The notes under the pieces were generated by a model that was not told the origin of the DNA, ran no database searches, and saw nothing but the letters and a program-made list of their open reading frames with translations. Shown here piece after piece: positions 1 through 11,479 of a stretch of DNA of 42,952 nucleotides. Location: contig MNCI01013742.1 of NCBI GenBank assembly GCA_015680685.1, forward strand, positions 426,208 through 469,159, written 5' to 3'. The stretch's first letter is position 1. Every line of letters begins with the position of its first letter. Source of the stretch: Gnetum montanum. Its lineage: Eukaryota; Streptophyta; Gnetopsida; Gnetales; Gnetaceae. Made by a program: the position numbers and the translations under genes.

Positions 1-2376
1 AGAACTAGCACCCGGTTGGATATTTACTTGCTGAATATTTACAGCTCTCGCGGCGTTACGTTGCTGCGGTTGGGTAGGTAATTCCCCTTGCATTGTTGGA
101 ACAGGTTGTATGGGAACTACAGGAGGAAGAGGTGCGGGTGGAGTTAGAGGATGGACTGAATGTGAGATATCTCCCGGAGCAGAAGGAGTCCTTCTAAAGT
201 ACTCTCGAGCTTGGTAGTGACGTTGGGGGGTAATGTGACCCATAGAGTCACCTGGAGAAACTGGCTGCTGCACATAATAACTGTAAGGATCAGGCTGCCG
301 GTAAGGGTATTGATGTGTTGGTGGTGGCATCCCCCGTGACCATGGGTATTGCCACTGCTGATGTTATCCAATGGGATGTGGAGGCATTCCACTTGGATAA
401 TATGCCAAGGGTTGGTGGAATTGCCTTGGGTTACCTTGTGAGTAAGGTAACCTTCGGGGTGTTTACCGTTGATTAAGTCTTGGATTTAATGCATACACCC
501 CAGACTCCTGCAGATGTAAGATAATTAGGTAACATCCCTTAGGATGGTCATAGTAGCAAACCTCACATCCACCATCATCGTCTGAATCAGAATTTACAAC
601 CTCATCGGAGATAGGAATTTTTTCCTTACCCTTGTTATGTGCAGGGCTTAAGTTTCTCCGCTTGGTTTTGCCTTTGTCACTACCTTGTTCTACCTTAGAG
701 TCTTCTACAATTTTTAGGACTGCTTCTATTCTTGAGTCTAAGGTATCCCACATTTGGTCTACCTTAGCCGATACCTCAGTTGTTAACTTTTGGATCAGCA
801 CGGTTTTCTGATTCACCAACTCTTCGAGTGGTGACTCATCCTCCTCATCACAGAATTTCACTCCCTTCTTGCGAAGGGAGGGATCGCGGTTGTATTCTTC
901 CGCACTTTCCCTCTTACGTAGCTCACCCTCTTCTTGCGCTACTTGTTCCAACAAACTTTCAACTTCATGGGCTCTCAGTTGGGAAAGTCTCCCTTGGGCG
1001 TAAGTCCGAAGAGTTCTTCTCGTTTCATTCCTTAGCCCATCCATGATGTGGCGAAGTTGATCCCGCTTAGCATACCCATGGCCCAAGCAACGATGTAGCA
1101 GTGTATAATAACGGGCCATGGTAGCATCCAAGGGTTCATAAGCACCTTGTTTCCAGCCTTGGATCTGCTTACGCAAATTGGACACTCTGGAGTACGTTTG
1201 ATATTTGTTGTTGAATAGTTCAAGCATCGTACTCCACCTCCTGATGGTTTCCAGTTCTATGGACCAGTACCAGCTCTATGCTTCTTTGATGAGTGTCCTT
1301 GGAAACAACTTGAGTTTTTGCCACTCATTATCTATATTTTGTAAGGCACAGGCATCGTGGAATGCCTATAAATGATGTTGAGGATCAGCGTTGTATCCCC
1401 CTTCAAAACGTGGGATATTATTTATATCCAAACGCTTGATCCTACTATCTTTTAAGTGCCTTGTGGGGATCCTAACGGCCTCTATGATGTCTAGCATGCT
1501 TCGGGTTGTGAGTAGGGGTTCGTCATGATCATCTTTATCATGATGTCTATGATGTCTTCGTGGTGGTTCCCTACTCTCCCTACATCCTTGCCCTTGTCCT
1601 AACTCCTCTCAAATTTCCTATCGAGGTCTTTCATCTTCCTTACTTTTACCCTCTCCATTATGCTCACGATGGTTGCCCCCAGATGTGGAAGGAGAGTGTG
1701 AATGGTGAGATGAAGGAGAAGAGGAAGGGGATCCATCACCATGGCGATGTTTCTTACCTTCTCTTCGGCTGCTTCGGCCCCGATTGTTGTAATGATCTAA
1801 TTGTCCGTCCTTAGTGTGAGTGGTTGTTCCTGCCGTGAACAGTTGGTGCTCACGGGGATCAGAGCCTGTAGCATGTACAGTTGATCGAAGGCCCTGATGC
1901 CTTACCTCTTCACCATTGTGGTGAGGAGGAACATCATTTTCTAAGAAGCCCATTACGAGGGGTTCCTCATCTCCTATTTCACTAAGGACATGTGGGACCT
2001 TGCCCTTCAACAGTGACTGTTGGCTCTCCTGCCTTTTGTCCCGAATACGTTGGGCATTTGTGGGATGATAATCCCTTGTGTCAAAGTTATCCAGAACGTA
2101 TTTCAGAAATAGTTCTTGTATGCCAATCTGTGCTAAAGCACGGAAAAGCATGTTAGGGACAGATCGATTTGGGGGTAACACAATGTTACCTTGCAAATCT
2201 CTCCACCGTAGTTGTTCATCTTGATGGAGAATAAAAGTAAAATCTGGCACATACTCATCGGGATGAGTATATGTCACCTTAGATTGTTTAGGACATGGTT
2301 GGTCTAGGTTATGCGTATGATGCTGACTATCTTCTATGTTATCCTTAGGTGAGTTGAACTTATGAGAAGAAGCCAT
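1..2376 (-). pseudogene. Retrotransposon gag polyprotein (E1), broken frame
   Basis: Gag is the structural protein that packages element RNA in cytoplasmic particles. The start codon is at 2376 and the first open stretch, 252 codons, ends at 1618. It has a conserved N-terminal block ending in HQDEQLRWRDLQGN, then a Ser/His/Arg-rich segment (HRHGDGSPSSSPSSHHSHSP). A second open stretch of 254 codons (1227-463) holds the capsid-like helical part around LFNNKYQTYSRVSNLRKQI and a C-terminal CEVCYYDHPKGC motif, C-x2-C-x3-H-x3-C, resembling a shortened zinc knuckle. A proline-rich tail continues to base 1. Between the stretches, 1617-1228 is readable but carries stops and a shift. The same order is seen in E2 and E5. 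It is a dead copy. Confidence 0.85.
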
Positions 2377-2444
2377 TCTTATGATGTGCTATTCACTGTT
2401 ATATGTGTTCTTAATTAACTAATTAACCCAAAGATTCGTTGAGG
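1..2444 (-). mobile_element. Ty3/gypsy copy E1: leader and gag, truncated both ends
   Basis: Minus-strand LTR-retrotransposon fragment. It contains a leader of about 65 bp (2377-2444) and most of gag, then runs off the window at base 1. The leader and gag align by eye with the plus-strand copy E5 at about 39490-42000. Blocks of gag look roughly 85 percent identical. The alignment stops at the single N at 2445, where the matching E5 leader would continue towards the PBS and LTR. E1 therefore lost its 5' LTR either biologically or through an assembly join. E1 and E5 form an inverted pair near the two window ends. Confidence 0.88.
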
Positions 2445-2445
2445 N
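2445..2445. other. Single ambiguous base (n), probable assembly seam
   Basis: The n falls exactly where homology between the E1 leader and the intact E5 leader ends. Sequence on the far side (from 2446) belongs to an unrelated ORF. A lone n of this kind often marks a contig join or a consensus conflict. Confidence 0.5.
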
Positions 2446-3215
2446 CCATAATTTTGAAGTATATGCATTCTACTGATGTGAGCATGCTGTATTTCGTATG
2501 GTTGACCTTGTAACACCACTGATTCCACTCATTTTTGGCTTTAGGGTCACCTTGTGTTGATAGCTCTACTAGTTATGTTTCAATATTAGGTAATCCCAGT
2601 GCATGTGTGACAACTTTAGTTGAGTAAGACACTTGAATATCCTTGATTTTCACTATGGAGCTTGGCTTTCTATTATTCTAGAAGAGATATGTCTCTCCCA
2701 TGTACCACTCCCCACTAGAAATGATGACTGACCACATGGGAGAGGTTTGCAATTGTGTTTTCACCTCTGTTGGAGCATGCTCTATAAATGACCGAAAGTT
2801 CAATTCCTAGAGAACTAAATGTTGGATCTCATGAGGCCTGATGGTGTTGAAATAGGATTGTGTTGGTATGACTTCAAGCCTTGGTATGGGTCCTGGTGCT
2901 TCCCCTTGCTGCAATTGTTCTAATGGAACTTTTTCTTCAGGAATTTGTTAAACAAATTCAACTTTGGGCTCCTCTCAAAGAGGTCCCATTGCATGGGTTT
3001 CCTCTGCTAACTCCTAGGCTTATTCTTGTTGGTCCCTTCTAGTTCTAGGCCATTTATCCCTTGGTTGAGAGGGTTCTCCCTCCTACGGTCATTTTGATCT
3101 TAGTGCCATCTGTAATCACAACATGACCATAGGTTAGAAATTTGTTGTATAGCATGAAACAATTGGGATACCTTATCTTCTCAGGATAGTTACACTTGGC
3201 TAAGTTGTGATTATG
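2446..3215 (-). pseudogene. Decayed retroelement-like ORF, unrecognised
   Basis: On the minus strand there are long readable stretches with scattered stops. A short motif NYPEKIRYPNCFMLYNKFL lies near 3190-3130, followed by a Thr-Val-Gly-Gly-Arg stretch. A Glu/Pro/Gln-rich middle follows (about 3040-2880), then a block containing SPMWSVIISSGEWYMGETY (about 2740-2680) and STKVVTHALGLPN. I do not recognise the family. The composition and setting suggest an additional ORF of a plant Ty3/gypsy element, of the kind sometimes carried between integrase and 3' LTR. It could instead be a fragment of another gag. Every reading frame is broken. Confidence 0.4.
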
Positions 3216-5129
3216 ACTAATTTAATTAATTTTAATTATTATTTTATTGTTAATAAATCATTTCGAAGGATTTTGGAAGGGTTAACTATTGAAAATTGAT
3301 GGTTTCATATCGTTATATTCATTAATCTTTTGGGGGAGTAAGAAAAATTTTCAAAAAATTTCACTGGAAACCTTAAGGTTTGTGCCCCCCAAGATTAAAA
3401 GCTTACCTCCAATAACTGTAGGATCAAAGAACGGAGTGATTTGGACAAATGGTTGGGAATTTAAGGGCTTTGGAAGGTTTTGGGCTCTAAAAAATGACAA
3501 AAACTCCCTATGTGTTATGAGGAAAATGAGAAAAATTTGAAAGTTTGCAATGATATATATATAGTTTTTACAATGTGTTGATGGGGCCTCGTCGATGCAG
3601 CTATGGACCACCATTGACTTTAGTTGATTTGGTCAAAAATTGAAAATTACAAAGAGATTTTGAACGAAATTAGGATCAAATGGAAGCTCAAATAGCCATG
3701 AACATGATGAAAATATGAGAAGAGGGTGTTGAAGTCTGAAAAATTGAGAAAATTAAGAAAATGAAGAAGGAGGGTGGAAAATGAGAGATCAAGGAGCACA
3801 CTGTGGTTTGCTCAATGGAATATGTGAAGAATAGGATTGTAGCAATGTCTAAGGTAAGGAACTTAACTAACCAAACCAAGAGATATGCAAGTGGATCCTC
3901 CCCATAGCTAGCTCATGCCCTTGTTACCCTTGCATAACCTCAACTAAGGAGTTTGTGGGCCCCAAAATTGATTAATGGTCATGAAAAGTTTAGGACCAAC
4001 AAAAAAGAATCTATCCAAGAATTCAACAACATCAGACTAAGACATAGAGCATAACATAGAACTTAGCAGTGAGGTGAGTTATGGCATTATGGATGGATGA
4101 TGGACAAGGTGGAATGGAATCCCGAATTGAGGTCATAAGATGTCCCTTGTGGAGTTTGTGTTTAAGATGATATGAGAAGATCCATCCTTAGTCTAGACCA
4201 AAACCAGCCACGTTCAGTGACTTCACATCATTACTCTAAGATCGATCCACCTCCTTGAGACATGAGAGTGCTCCCACAAAACAACCACCATTCTATAAAG
4301 AGAAGAAAAGAGAAGTAAGAAGTGAGAGAGGGCCTTAGTTAGAGGGGACCTGCAGGCATGGGTGCATGTCTTTCTAGTCCCATAACCAATGCTTGTAGCC
4401 CATTTATTTATCTAAGAGGTGTGCTTTGAAATCCCATCATGTTTTTTTTTTCAAATTGTTTTTTTTGATGGAAACCACACCATGCAAAGACTTTATTCAA
4501 CTTCCTGGAGTGGTTGGAATGGAACGGAAAGCAGTTCATGAAAAACATCCAAGCACTCAAGTAAGTAGAAGAGTACAAAGAGTATTAAGTCCCCTTGAAG
4601 CCATACCCTCTACAAAACTTTGGATCCTTCCCAATTCTAGAACTACCAAGGTTATTGATTGATTAAAAGTTTCTTTAATGGAAGGGACCTCAAACTCCCA
4701 GAACAAGGAAAATCATAGAGTTTATTGGATGGGTAGATGATGTGGACTCAGTACCTATTCCATGAAAAATAAATCATGTCATAGTCATTAGACATGAAAA
4801 TTCAAGAATAGAAACTAGACATTGACAATCACACCATTATGCACAAACCATCATCAGTAAACAGCAACAACAACACTGTGTCATGCGGTAATAAAACACT
4901 TTTATTAGCAAAAAATGATGAAAAGTTACACTCAAACAAATAAAAATAAGATAAAATATATACAAAAAAGTATAAAGTAATCAAGAAAGGTTTAAATATA
5001 CTAATAATGGTGTAAAACAGAGAATGGTGAAAAATGGAAGAAATTGAAAATGAAAAATTTGTAAAATAAGTAACTTGTAAAATCAAAAATGTGGAAAAAA
5101 AATATAAAAAAATAGGAAAACTGAGGAGC
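3216..5129. other. AT-rich spacer without a recognisable gene
   Basis: No frame resembles a known protein. The open frames at 3289-3540 (+), 3351-3614 (-), 3688-3879 (-) and 4829-5086 (-) are low-complexity translations of AT-rich DNA. By position it is what follows integrase in E2, where an extra ORF and a 3' LTR would be expected. No sequence resembling the E2 LTR at 11481-12392 was found, so E2 appears truncated or overwritten here. Confidence 0.5.
3553..3600 (-). promoter_or_regulatory. Possible LTR U3 core: TATA-like tract plus GACGAGGC element
   Basis: Read on the minus strand, CATCGACGAGGCCCC (3598-3584) lies upstream of an alternating TA tract (3564-3553, CTATATATATATC). E2's LTR has related GTTGATG/GGCC sequence upstream of its TATA box near 12262-12356. 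This could be the U3 of a decayed LTR, but neither LTR end nor a partner copy could be identified. Confidence 0.28.
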
Positions 5130-5149
5130 CATATGGATTGTTAGCATGG

Positions 5150-6480
5150 ATGACCATCTCTCACATGACTAAGTTGGAAGGAGGAGATCCAAAAAATTGA
5201 ACACTATTGTCCATCCGTTAGGGTGGTAATTGCACTAGCTTGTCTTGGTTCTAGAAAAGGTTTCACTTATTGGATGTTGACCAACTAATTTTTATTTAGG
5301 CTTTTAGGCTTGTAGATTAACATGGTCCTAGAGGGAAATTTTTGATCAATTATATAAGTCCCCTCCCACAACATTTGGAATTTGGTCTTCTGAGGTACAT
5401 TTGTGGGATTCTAATAGAGAACCCTATCTTTTGGTTGAAGTTTTACCTTTAATATTCTTAGGTCATGACATTGCTTATTGAATTCCTTGTGCACCTCATT
5501 CAAAGATATGGCCACCAATCAATTTTCATCTACAACATTGAGGTTGATTAATCTTTCTTTTTGTGCTAGACTTAGGTTAAGATTTAAATCATAGGCTATT
5601 AAGAGTGTACCAAGTTTAGATTGAATCAAGAGCATTGGAAGTTTTCCGTACACTAACTTGTAAGAAGAATAGCCAATAGGAAGTTTCCATGTTGAATAGT
5701 AGGCCCAGAGGACATCGTTGAGTTTTGTACTTCAATCTTTCCTATATTTCCTAATGGTCTATGTTAGGAATCTTGTGATCTCATTGTCGGTTATCTCTAC
5801 TTGATCGTTGGCTTGGAGGTGATAGGGTGTTATTAATTTATGTTCAACCCACAAGTGTTGCATTAACTTTCTAAAAGTGGCACCTCTGAAATGAGTTGCA
5901 TTGTCAGAAATTAGTGCACGTGGCACCTCAAACTTGTTTACAAAATTTTGTTTTATAAATCTAGTAGTAGTGGATGATGTACAATCAGCAACAACTATTT
6001 CTTCTACCCACTTTGTGTAGTAGTTGACTGCTATGATGATATATGCCTTTTCATTGGACATGGGTGTGATGAGACCCATGAAGTTAATGCCCCATATGTC
6101 AAACGGCTCTAGTGGTTGAATCCACTATTGATGACCTTCCATTTGAGTAGTCATCCCACCATCTCATTAAAAACATTCACAAGATCAAACAAAATAGTGG
6201 GCATCGTTGAATATTGTAGGCCAATAGTATCCTATCATCAGGATTTTTATGGCCATGCATATCCCTACATAATGGCCTCCGTAAGGCCCTTTGTGAGCAT
6301 CTTGGAGAATGCGTAGTTGATCTTGATCTGGGACACACCAATGAATCAGGCCATCGATGCAAACCTTGTAGAGGTGCCCATTGATTTCCATGTGGTATTT
6401 CGCCCAATGAAGAAATTATTGCTTCTTTCTAAAGTCAAGATCTTATGGCATCTCCTGAATAAGAAGGTATGTCAGGATGT
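5150..6480 (-). pseudogene. Integrase (E2), degenerate, first catalytic Asp changed
   Basis: Integrase joins retroelement cDNA to chromosomal DNA in the nucleus. The N-terminal zinc-binding region lies at about 6391-6185 (HKGPYGGHYVG, then GYYWPTIF). The catalytic core is the open frame 6079-5759, with IIIAVNYYTKWVEEI, ALISDNATHFRG and a downstream VEITDNEI. In this family the first catalytic residue sits in a VDY motif. E4 keeps VDY whereas E2 reads VNY, so the DDE triad is broken. The C-terminal part is readable to about 5200 (KLPIGYSSYKLVYGKLP, then basic and hydrophobic blocks), with stops. A purine-rich tract near 5153-5195 closes pol, as in E4 and E5. Confidence 0.83.
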
Positions 6481-6599
6481 GGTTGTACCATTTTGTTTCT
6501 GTGGGAACTTAGTAATTTATTTCTCATGTAAAGAGAAGTTCATTTCAAAACTAATCAAAGAGTGGACTCTCCTCCTCTTTATTATCCCATCTTAATCAA

Positions 6600-7960
6600 G
6601 AGAGGTGGTTAGTGACCACATTCTTGGTCCCTTTTTGATCTACCATCATGAGATCAAATTCTTGCAAGATCACAAGCCATCATATGATACGAGGGCTCAC
6701 TATCAACTTGTTCATCAGGAAGTGGATGGTACTATGGTCTATGTGCACAAATACTTTATAGCCAAGAACATAGTACCTGAACTTGTCAAGAGCATATGCC
6801 ACTACCATTAGTTCTTTTTCAATTGTGTTATAATTCAACTATGCATCCACAATGCTTCGTCTTGCATAGTGGATGTAATATGGACATTTCTTATTATCTA
6901 ATTACCTAAGCATAGCTCTCAAAGCATAATTAGATGTGTTCATCATTATATGAAATGGTCTATACTAATCTGGCACCTATAGAATTGGAGTTTCTATGAG
7001 TTTCTCCTTTAGTAGTTGGAATGTATGTTTACACTCCTTGGTCTAGATGAACGAAGCATCTTTTGTTATAAGCTTGATCAACGGCTTTACGATCTTAGAC
7101 AAATTCTCTATGAATCATCAGTATTAGCCAGTATGTCCAAGGAATGATGTGACATCTTTGATTGTCTCTAGTTATCGTGTAATTCCTTAGATAACCCTTA
7201 TTTTTTTTGGGTCTCCCTCAATCCCTTCTTGTGAAATTTGGTGTCCCAACACAATGCCTTCTTAGATCATAAGGTGACTTATTTGCCAATTGAGCTATAG
7301 ATTTGTTTCAACACATCTTTTTAGTACTTGCTCAAGGTGGTCCAAGGCTTGCCCAAATGCAGCTCCATATGTGAAGAAGTCATCCATGAAGACTTCCACA
7401 CCACTACCAATTTTCTATTGGAAAATACTAAGGATCATGTATTAAAATGTTGTAGAGGCATTGCACAAATCAAATGGCATCTTACAATATGCAAAAGTTC
7501 CCTAGGGACTTATGAATGTTATCTTGGCCTAATCTTTTGGCGCAATTTGGATTTGGTTATAGCCATTATAACCATCCAAGGAGATATAATAGTAATGCTT
7601 GGATATGTTGTCCAACACTTGATCCACAAATGATAATGGAAAATGATCTTTAAACATTGCCATATTCAATAGCCTGAAATCGATATAGATCCACCACTTG
7701 CCACCTTTCTTTGGCACAATTATGAGTGAGCTAATCCACTCATTATCCACGATGGGGTAGATGAACCCTACCTTGAGGAGTTGCTCTATTTCCTCCTTGA
7801 CAATTTGTTGCAATTTGGGGTTTAGCTGCCTCTCTGGCTATCATCTCAGCTTCATGGTTGGGTCAGTGTAAATGTGATGTTGGTATATCATTTGATCAAT
7901 TCTTCTTAGCTCGGGATATAACCAAGAAAAGGCTATTGGCCATTTGTTAGCCACCTTTAA
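6600..7960 (-). pseudogene. Reverse transcriptase and RNase H (E2), degenerate
   Basis: RT copies element RNA into DNA and RNase H removes the RNA strand. The RT N-terminal fingers and palm are open at 7813-7529, with EEIEQLLKVGFIYPI, SLIIVPKKGGKWWIYIDFR and DGYNGYNQIQIAPKD. The catalytic FMDDF lies at 7390-7376, inside VEVFMDDFFTYG. RNase H follows, with a recognisable NYNTIEKELMVVAYALDKF at about 6850-6790 and VFVHIDHSTIHFL. Stops and shifts interrupt RNase H. The order and motifs are typical of plant Ty3/gypsy pol. The plus-strand frames over this interval are shadows. Confidence 0.85.
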
Positions 7961-8159
7961 CATCTTTTCTTTTTGTTCAGAAGAAAGTTTGACATTGATT
8001 ATGACCAATTTACCATTGTTTAAAAATGCATATTCTATGCCGACTGATAGAGTTTTCAGCTCTAGGGGCTCCTACTTGAAGTTATTAGGGAGTTCCAACT
8101 CTCCCCAACAAGTATCATCATTTTCATCATTGGAGGTTTGGTGATGAACTTGCTCAAGT

Positions 8160-8815
8160 TCATCCATGCTTTCAACATAAGTTGATGTTAGACTCTCAAT
8201 TGGTTCTATGTATAATGTGCTGCTATATGAGTTAGTGATCAGCCACTAGGTGCCCTCTTGCTTTGTGGATACTACGTATAGACACATTTGAATATTTGGT
8301 TCTTGTGCACACTAATTGCATGCTTTGATGTATGTACTTTTGATGAACCAAATCTTTTACACGTAAATGCACCTGTTATCGTTGTACACGATGCATGGAA
8401 TACGCTTCTTCTCTAACTTTACAAATTCATTTTCCTTGGAGATGTCCAAGGAGAGCTCCCTTATGCTTGTACATGCATCAACCATGCTTAACCAAGACCT
8501 TCACATAATGATGGGGAATTTACCTTTTTAGGTTTCATCCTTGATTACCAGAAAATTGGTAGGATATGACCACGCACTTATCGTGGTCACAATGTCCTCC
8601 ACTAATCCCAAAGGAATAGTGATTGATTGACCTACCAATTCTAGATAGATGTTGCTCTTTTTTGAGAGGTGGTAAGTTCTAGGCCTTGTACATGTCATGG
8701 GAGATGAGATTGACATCGGAACTAGAATCAAGAAGAGCATTGCATGGCTCATGTCAAGCAATTTGCAAGTAAATGAGAGGACTTCCTAGGTCAAATGTTT
8801 TTATGGGAAGATTGC
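8160..8815 (-). pseudogene. Retropepsin-like aspartic protease (E2), degenerate
   Basis: The aspartic protease matures Gag-Pol. On the minus strand the active-site region reads ALLDSSSDVNLIS (about 8750-8710), where the usual D-S/T-G has become D-S-S. It is followed by a shared block that appears in E5 as QSITIPLGLVEDIVTT and then W-S-Y-P. The downstream part (SWLSMVDACTSIRELSLDIS, about 8500-8440) also aligns with E5. The frame changes at least once inside the domain. Assignment rests on position between gag and RT, the DS(S/G) flap motif and alignment with E5. Confidence 0.7.
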
Positions 8816-11319
8816 TAGCCTTGATCCAATTGAAAACAACAATAGTTAGCATCATAGTGTGGATTTGAGGTAGTGTTTGGTTTCAAGGACACTCAAGGGT
8901 ATTTGATGTAGAGGATGAGGGTACTAGAGATGTAGGGTGATCAACTATGCTAGGTTGTGAGGGTTGGGAAGGATTGTTGGGTTAGAAGAAGGGTCTTTTT
9001 CTAGATCGATTATCTAAACCACTCAATTGGAAAGTCAATTATGAATGTATAGTCCTTGTAGCATTTCATTGCTGTGGTTGTGGAGGAATCTCACCTTGTA
9101 TGGATGGAGTATGAGGTAACTGGGTTGAGGGTAGAGGTGTGTGTGTAGAAAGATGTGAAGGATGGTATGGATATGGGTTTTCTCCTTGAGTAGATGGTGA
9201 ATATGTTTGGTGGTACTTTGAAGGGTAATAGTGATGTTGAAATGAGGCATGACTTGCAAAACTTCTTGGAGAGACAGGTTGTTGAACATAGTACCTGTAT
9301 GGATCTAGTTTCTTGTAAGGATATTGTTACCTTAGCAATAGCATTCCCCATGATTGTGGTTAGTGCCACTATTGGTATTGTTCATATGATTGTGGTGGAA
9401 CTCCACTTAGGTAGGAAGCTTGTTGTTGTTGGTGGAACGGTCTTGGATTGCCTTGAGGACAAGGCAATTGTCTGGGTGCTTGCCTATGTGCTAATCGAGG
9501 ATTCAATGTGTACATGCTAGACTCTTGTAAGTGTGACACCATAGGATAACACCCCTTTGGATGTTCGTATTGATAGATGTTACAACCAATTTCACCATCA
9601 AAGTCAATTTCCACAACTTCCTGTACAGTAGCAGCTTTGCCCTTACCTCTTTGGTAGGCACATTTAGCTTCTTTTCGCCTCCTGTGGTTACAATCATTAT
9701 TTTTCTCTTTGGATTCTTTAGCAATATTTATAGTAGTTTTGAACTTTTCATCCAAAGAGTTCTATAATTTATCAACATTTGCTGAAATATTAAAAATATA
9801 TTTTTGAATGGGCAAGGTTTTCCTATTCACCACTTCATTGATTGGTGACTCTTCCTCATCACAAAATTGAACCTCATGCTTCCTAATGGAAGGATTCCTA
9901 TTATACGCTTATGAAATTTCCCTTTTTGCAACTTAGCTATTTCTTTTGCTACCTACTCTATCAACCTTTGGATTTGATAAGCTCTTAGTTTAGACAATCT
10001 TCCTTGGGCATACATCCCAAGAGTTCTAGTTTCTACTCTGAGTGCATCTATGATGTGGCAAAGTTGTTCCCTCTAAGAATAACCATGGCCAGGGCATTGG
10101 TGTAAGAGTGAATAGTATCTACCCATGGCAGCATCCAAGGGTTTATGTGTTCCTTGTTTTCAGCCTTGTATTTGCCTTCTTAGATTAGACACTCTAGAGT
10201 ATGTCTGGTATTTGTCATTAAATAGCTCTAACATGGTACTCCATCAACAAATGGATTTTGGTTCCAAGGATTGATACCAGCTCTCAACTTCCTTAATGAG
10301 GGTCTTGGAGAAAAGCTTGAGTTTTTGCTAGTCATTTTCAATGTTTTGTAAGGCACAAGAATCATGGAAAGCTTATAGATGATTCTACAGATCAAGATTG
10401 TATCCCCCTTCAAATCATGGAATATTATTTATGTCTAAGTGCTTGATACGACTATCTTTCATATGCCTGGTTCGAATTCTAAATGCCTTTGCAATGTCAA
10501 GCATACTTTTAGTCGCTAACAGAGGTTCATCATCATGATCGTGTTAATGATGTTAATGATGGTTTCTATCACCTCTACGTTTTTATGGCTTTGATGGTCA
10601 TTGTTGTCTTGTTGATCATCTTCATCACGATTATTTTGACAATGGCTTCTATGAGAGTTGGAAGATGAAGAGGAATGTTTAGAGTTGGATGAAAAGGATG
10701 GAGAGGAAGGTGGACTGCCATCGCCACTGCGGTATCCACCACCACTTTTTCACTCATTATGACCACGATACTTAGATCCCTTGCTATTGTGATGTTTACC
10801 TAAGTCCCTACCTTGATTGTTACTTTCTCCCGAACCTAGTTTATGAATAGTGGATCACAAGTTTAAAGTCACACCCTCGTTACCAACAATAGGGGGTGGA
10901 GAATCTTCATGTTGAGAGCCTTCAAAGGGAGGATCTTCATTGCCATCTTGATTTAGTAGGAACAAGGGATTAGTGAAATGTTTTTCATTCGTAGCCTCAT
11001 GGTGCTTCTCCTGATGTTAATCTCATTTGCATTGTGTTTTAGTGGGATGGTAGTCCCAAGTGTCATATCCATTCACAATGTATTCCTCATGATGATTTGA
11101 AATGCCCAACTTCTTAAGAGTTTGAAACAGCATCCCAGGTATAGATCGATTGGGAGGCAAGATGATGTTGCCCTTCATATCACACCATCGTAGCTATTCA
11201 TCTTGATGCAGGATGAAGATGAAGCCCAGTACATACTCATCTGAATGAGTATATACCACTTTGCACTCCTATGGAATTGGTGGTTTGACATCTTCACATC
11301 TGTGAGAAGAAAAAGACAT
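8816..11319 (-). pseudogene. Retrotransposon gag polyprotein (E2), degenerate
   Basis: The start codon is at 11319, immediately downstream on the minus strand of a 20-base homopolymer (A on the plus strand, 11325-11344). The N-terminal block is readable (VYTHSDEYVLGF, LRWCDMKGNIILPPNRS), then Ser/His/Asp-rich sequence near 10760-10560. The capsid-like part lies near 10250-9950. An open frame at 9755-9369 contains the knuckle-like motif, here CNIYQYEHPKGC, which lacks the second Cys found in E1 and E5. A Pro/Gln-rich tail follows (9480-8950). Several stops and frameshifts are present. The copy is more diverged from E1 and E5 than they are from each other. Confidence 0.8.
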
Positions 11320-11324
11320 TTTGC

Positions 11325-11344
11325 AAAAAAAAAAAAAAAAAAAA
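11325..11344. repeat. 20-base A homopolymer
   Basis: A run of 20 A on the plus strand, just upstream of the E2 gag start as read on the minus strand. E1 and E5 do not have it. Confidence 0.95.
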
Positions 11345-11461
11345 GATTATCAGTGTGCTTAGTAGTGATATGTCGTGTAAAAGTGATGTTAACCTTGAGT
11401 TCATCCAACAATATAAATAATATTTACTAATCGTAGATAGCACACGTTTCAACAAACAAAG

Positions 11462-11479
11462 TCCTTGGTAGCAGTGCAA
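11462..11479 (-). promoter_or_regulatory. Decayed primer-binding site of E2 (tRNA-Asp type)
   Basis: Read on the minus strand this is TTGCACTGCTACCAAGGA, two bases after the LTR end (...CACTCATCA). It aligns with the E5 site TGGCATCATTGCCGAGGA and with the complement of a plant tRNA-Asp 3' end (TGGCGCCGTTGCCGGGGA, from general knowledge). Most differences are C to T or G to A changes. Confidence 0.65.

Noticed and set aside
780-1046. Plus-strand open frame over E1 gag
   Set aside because: Antisense shadow of the minus-strand gag, which has homologues in E2, E4 and E5.
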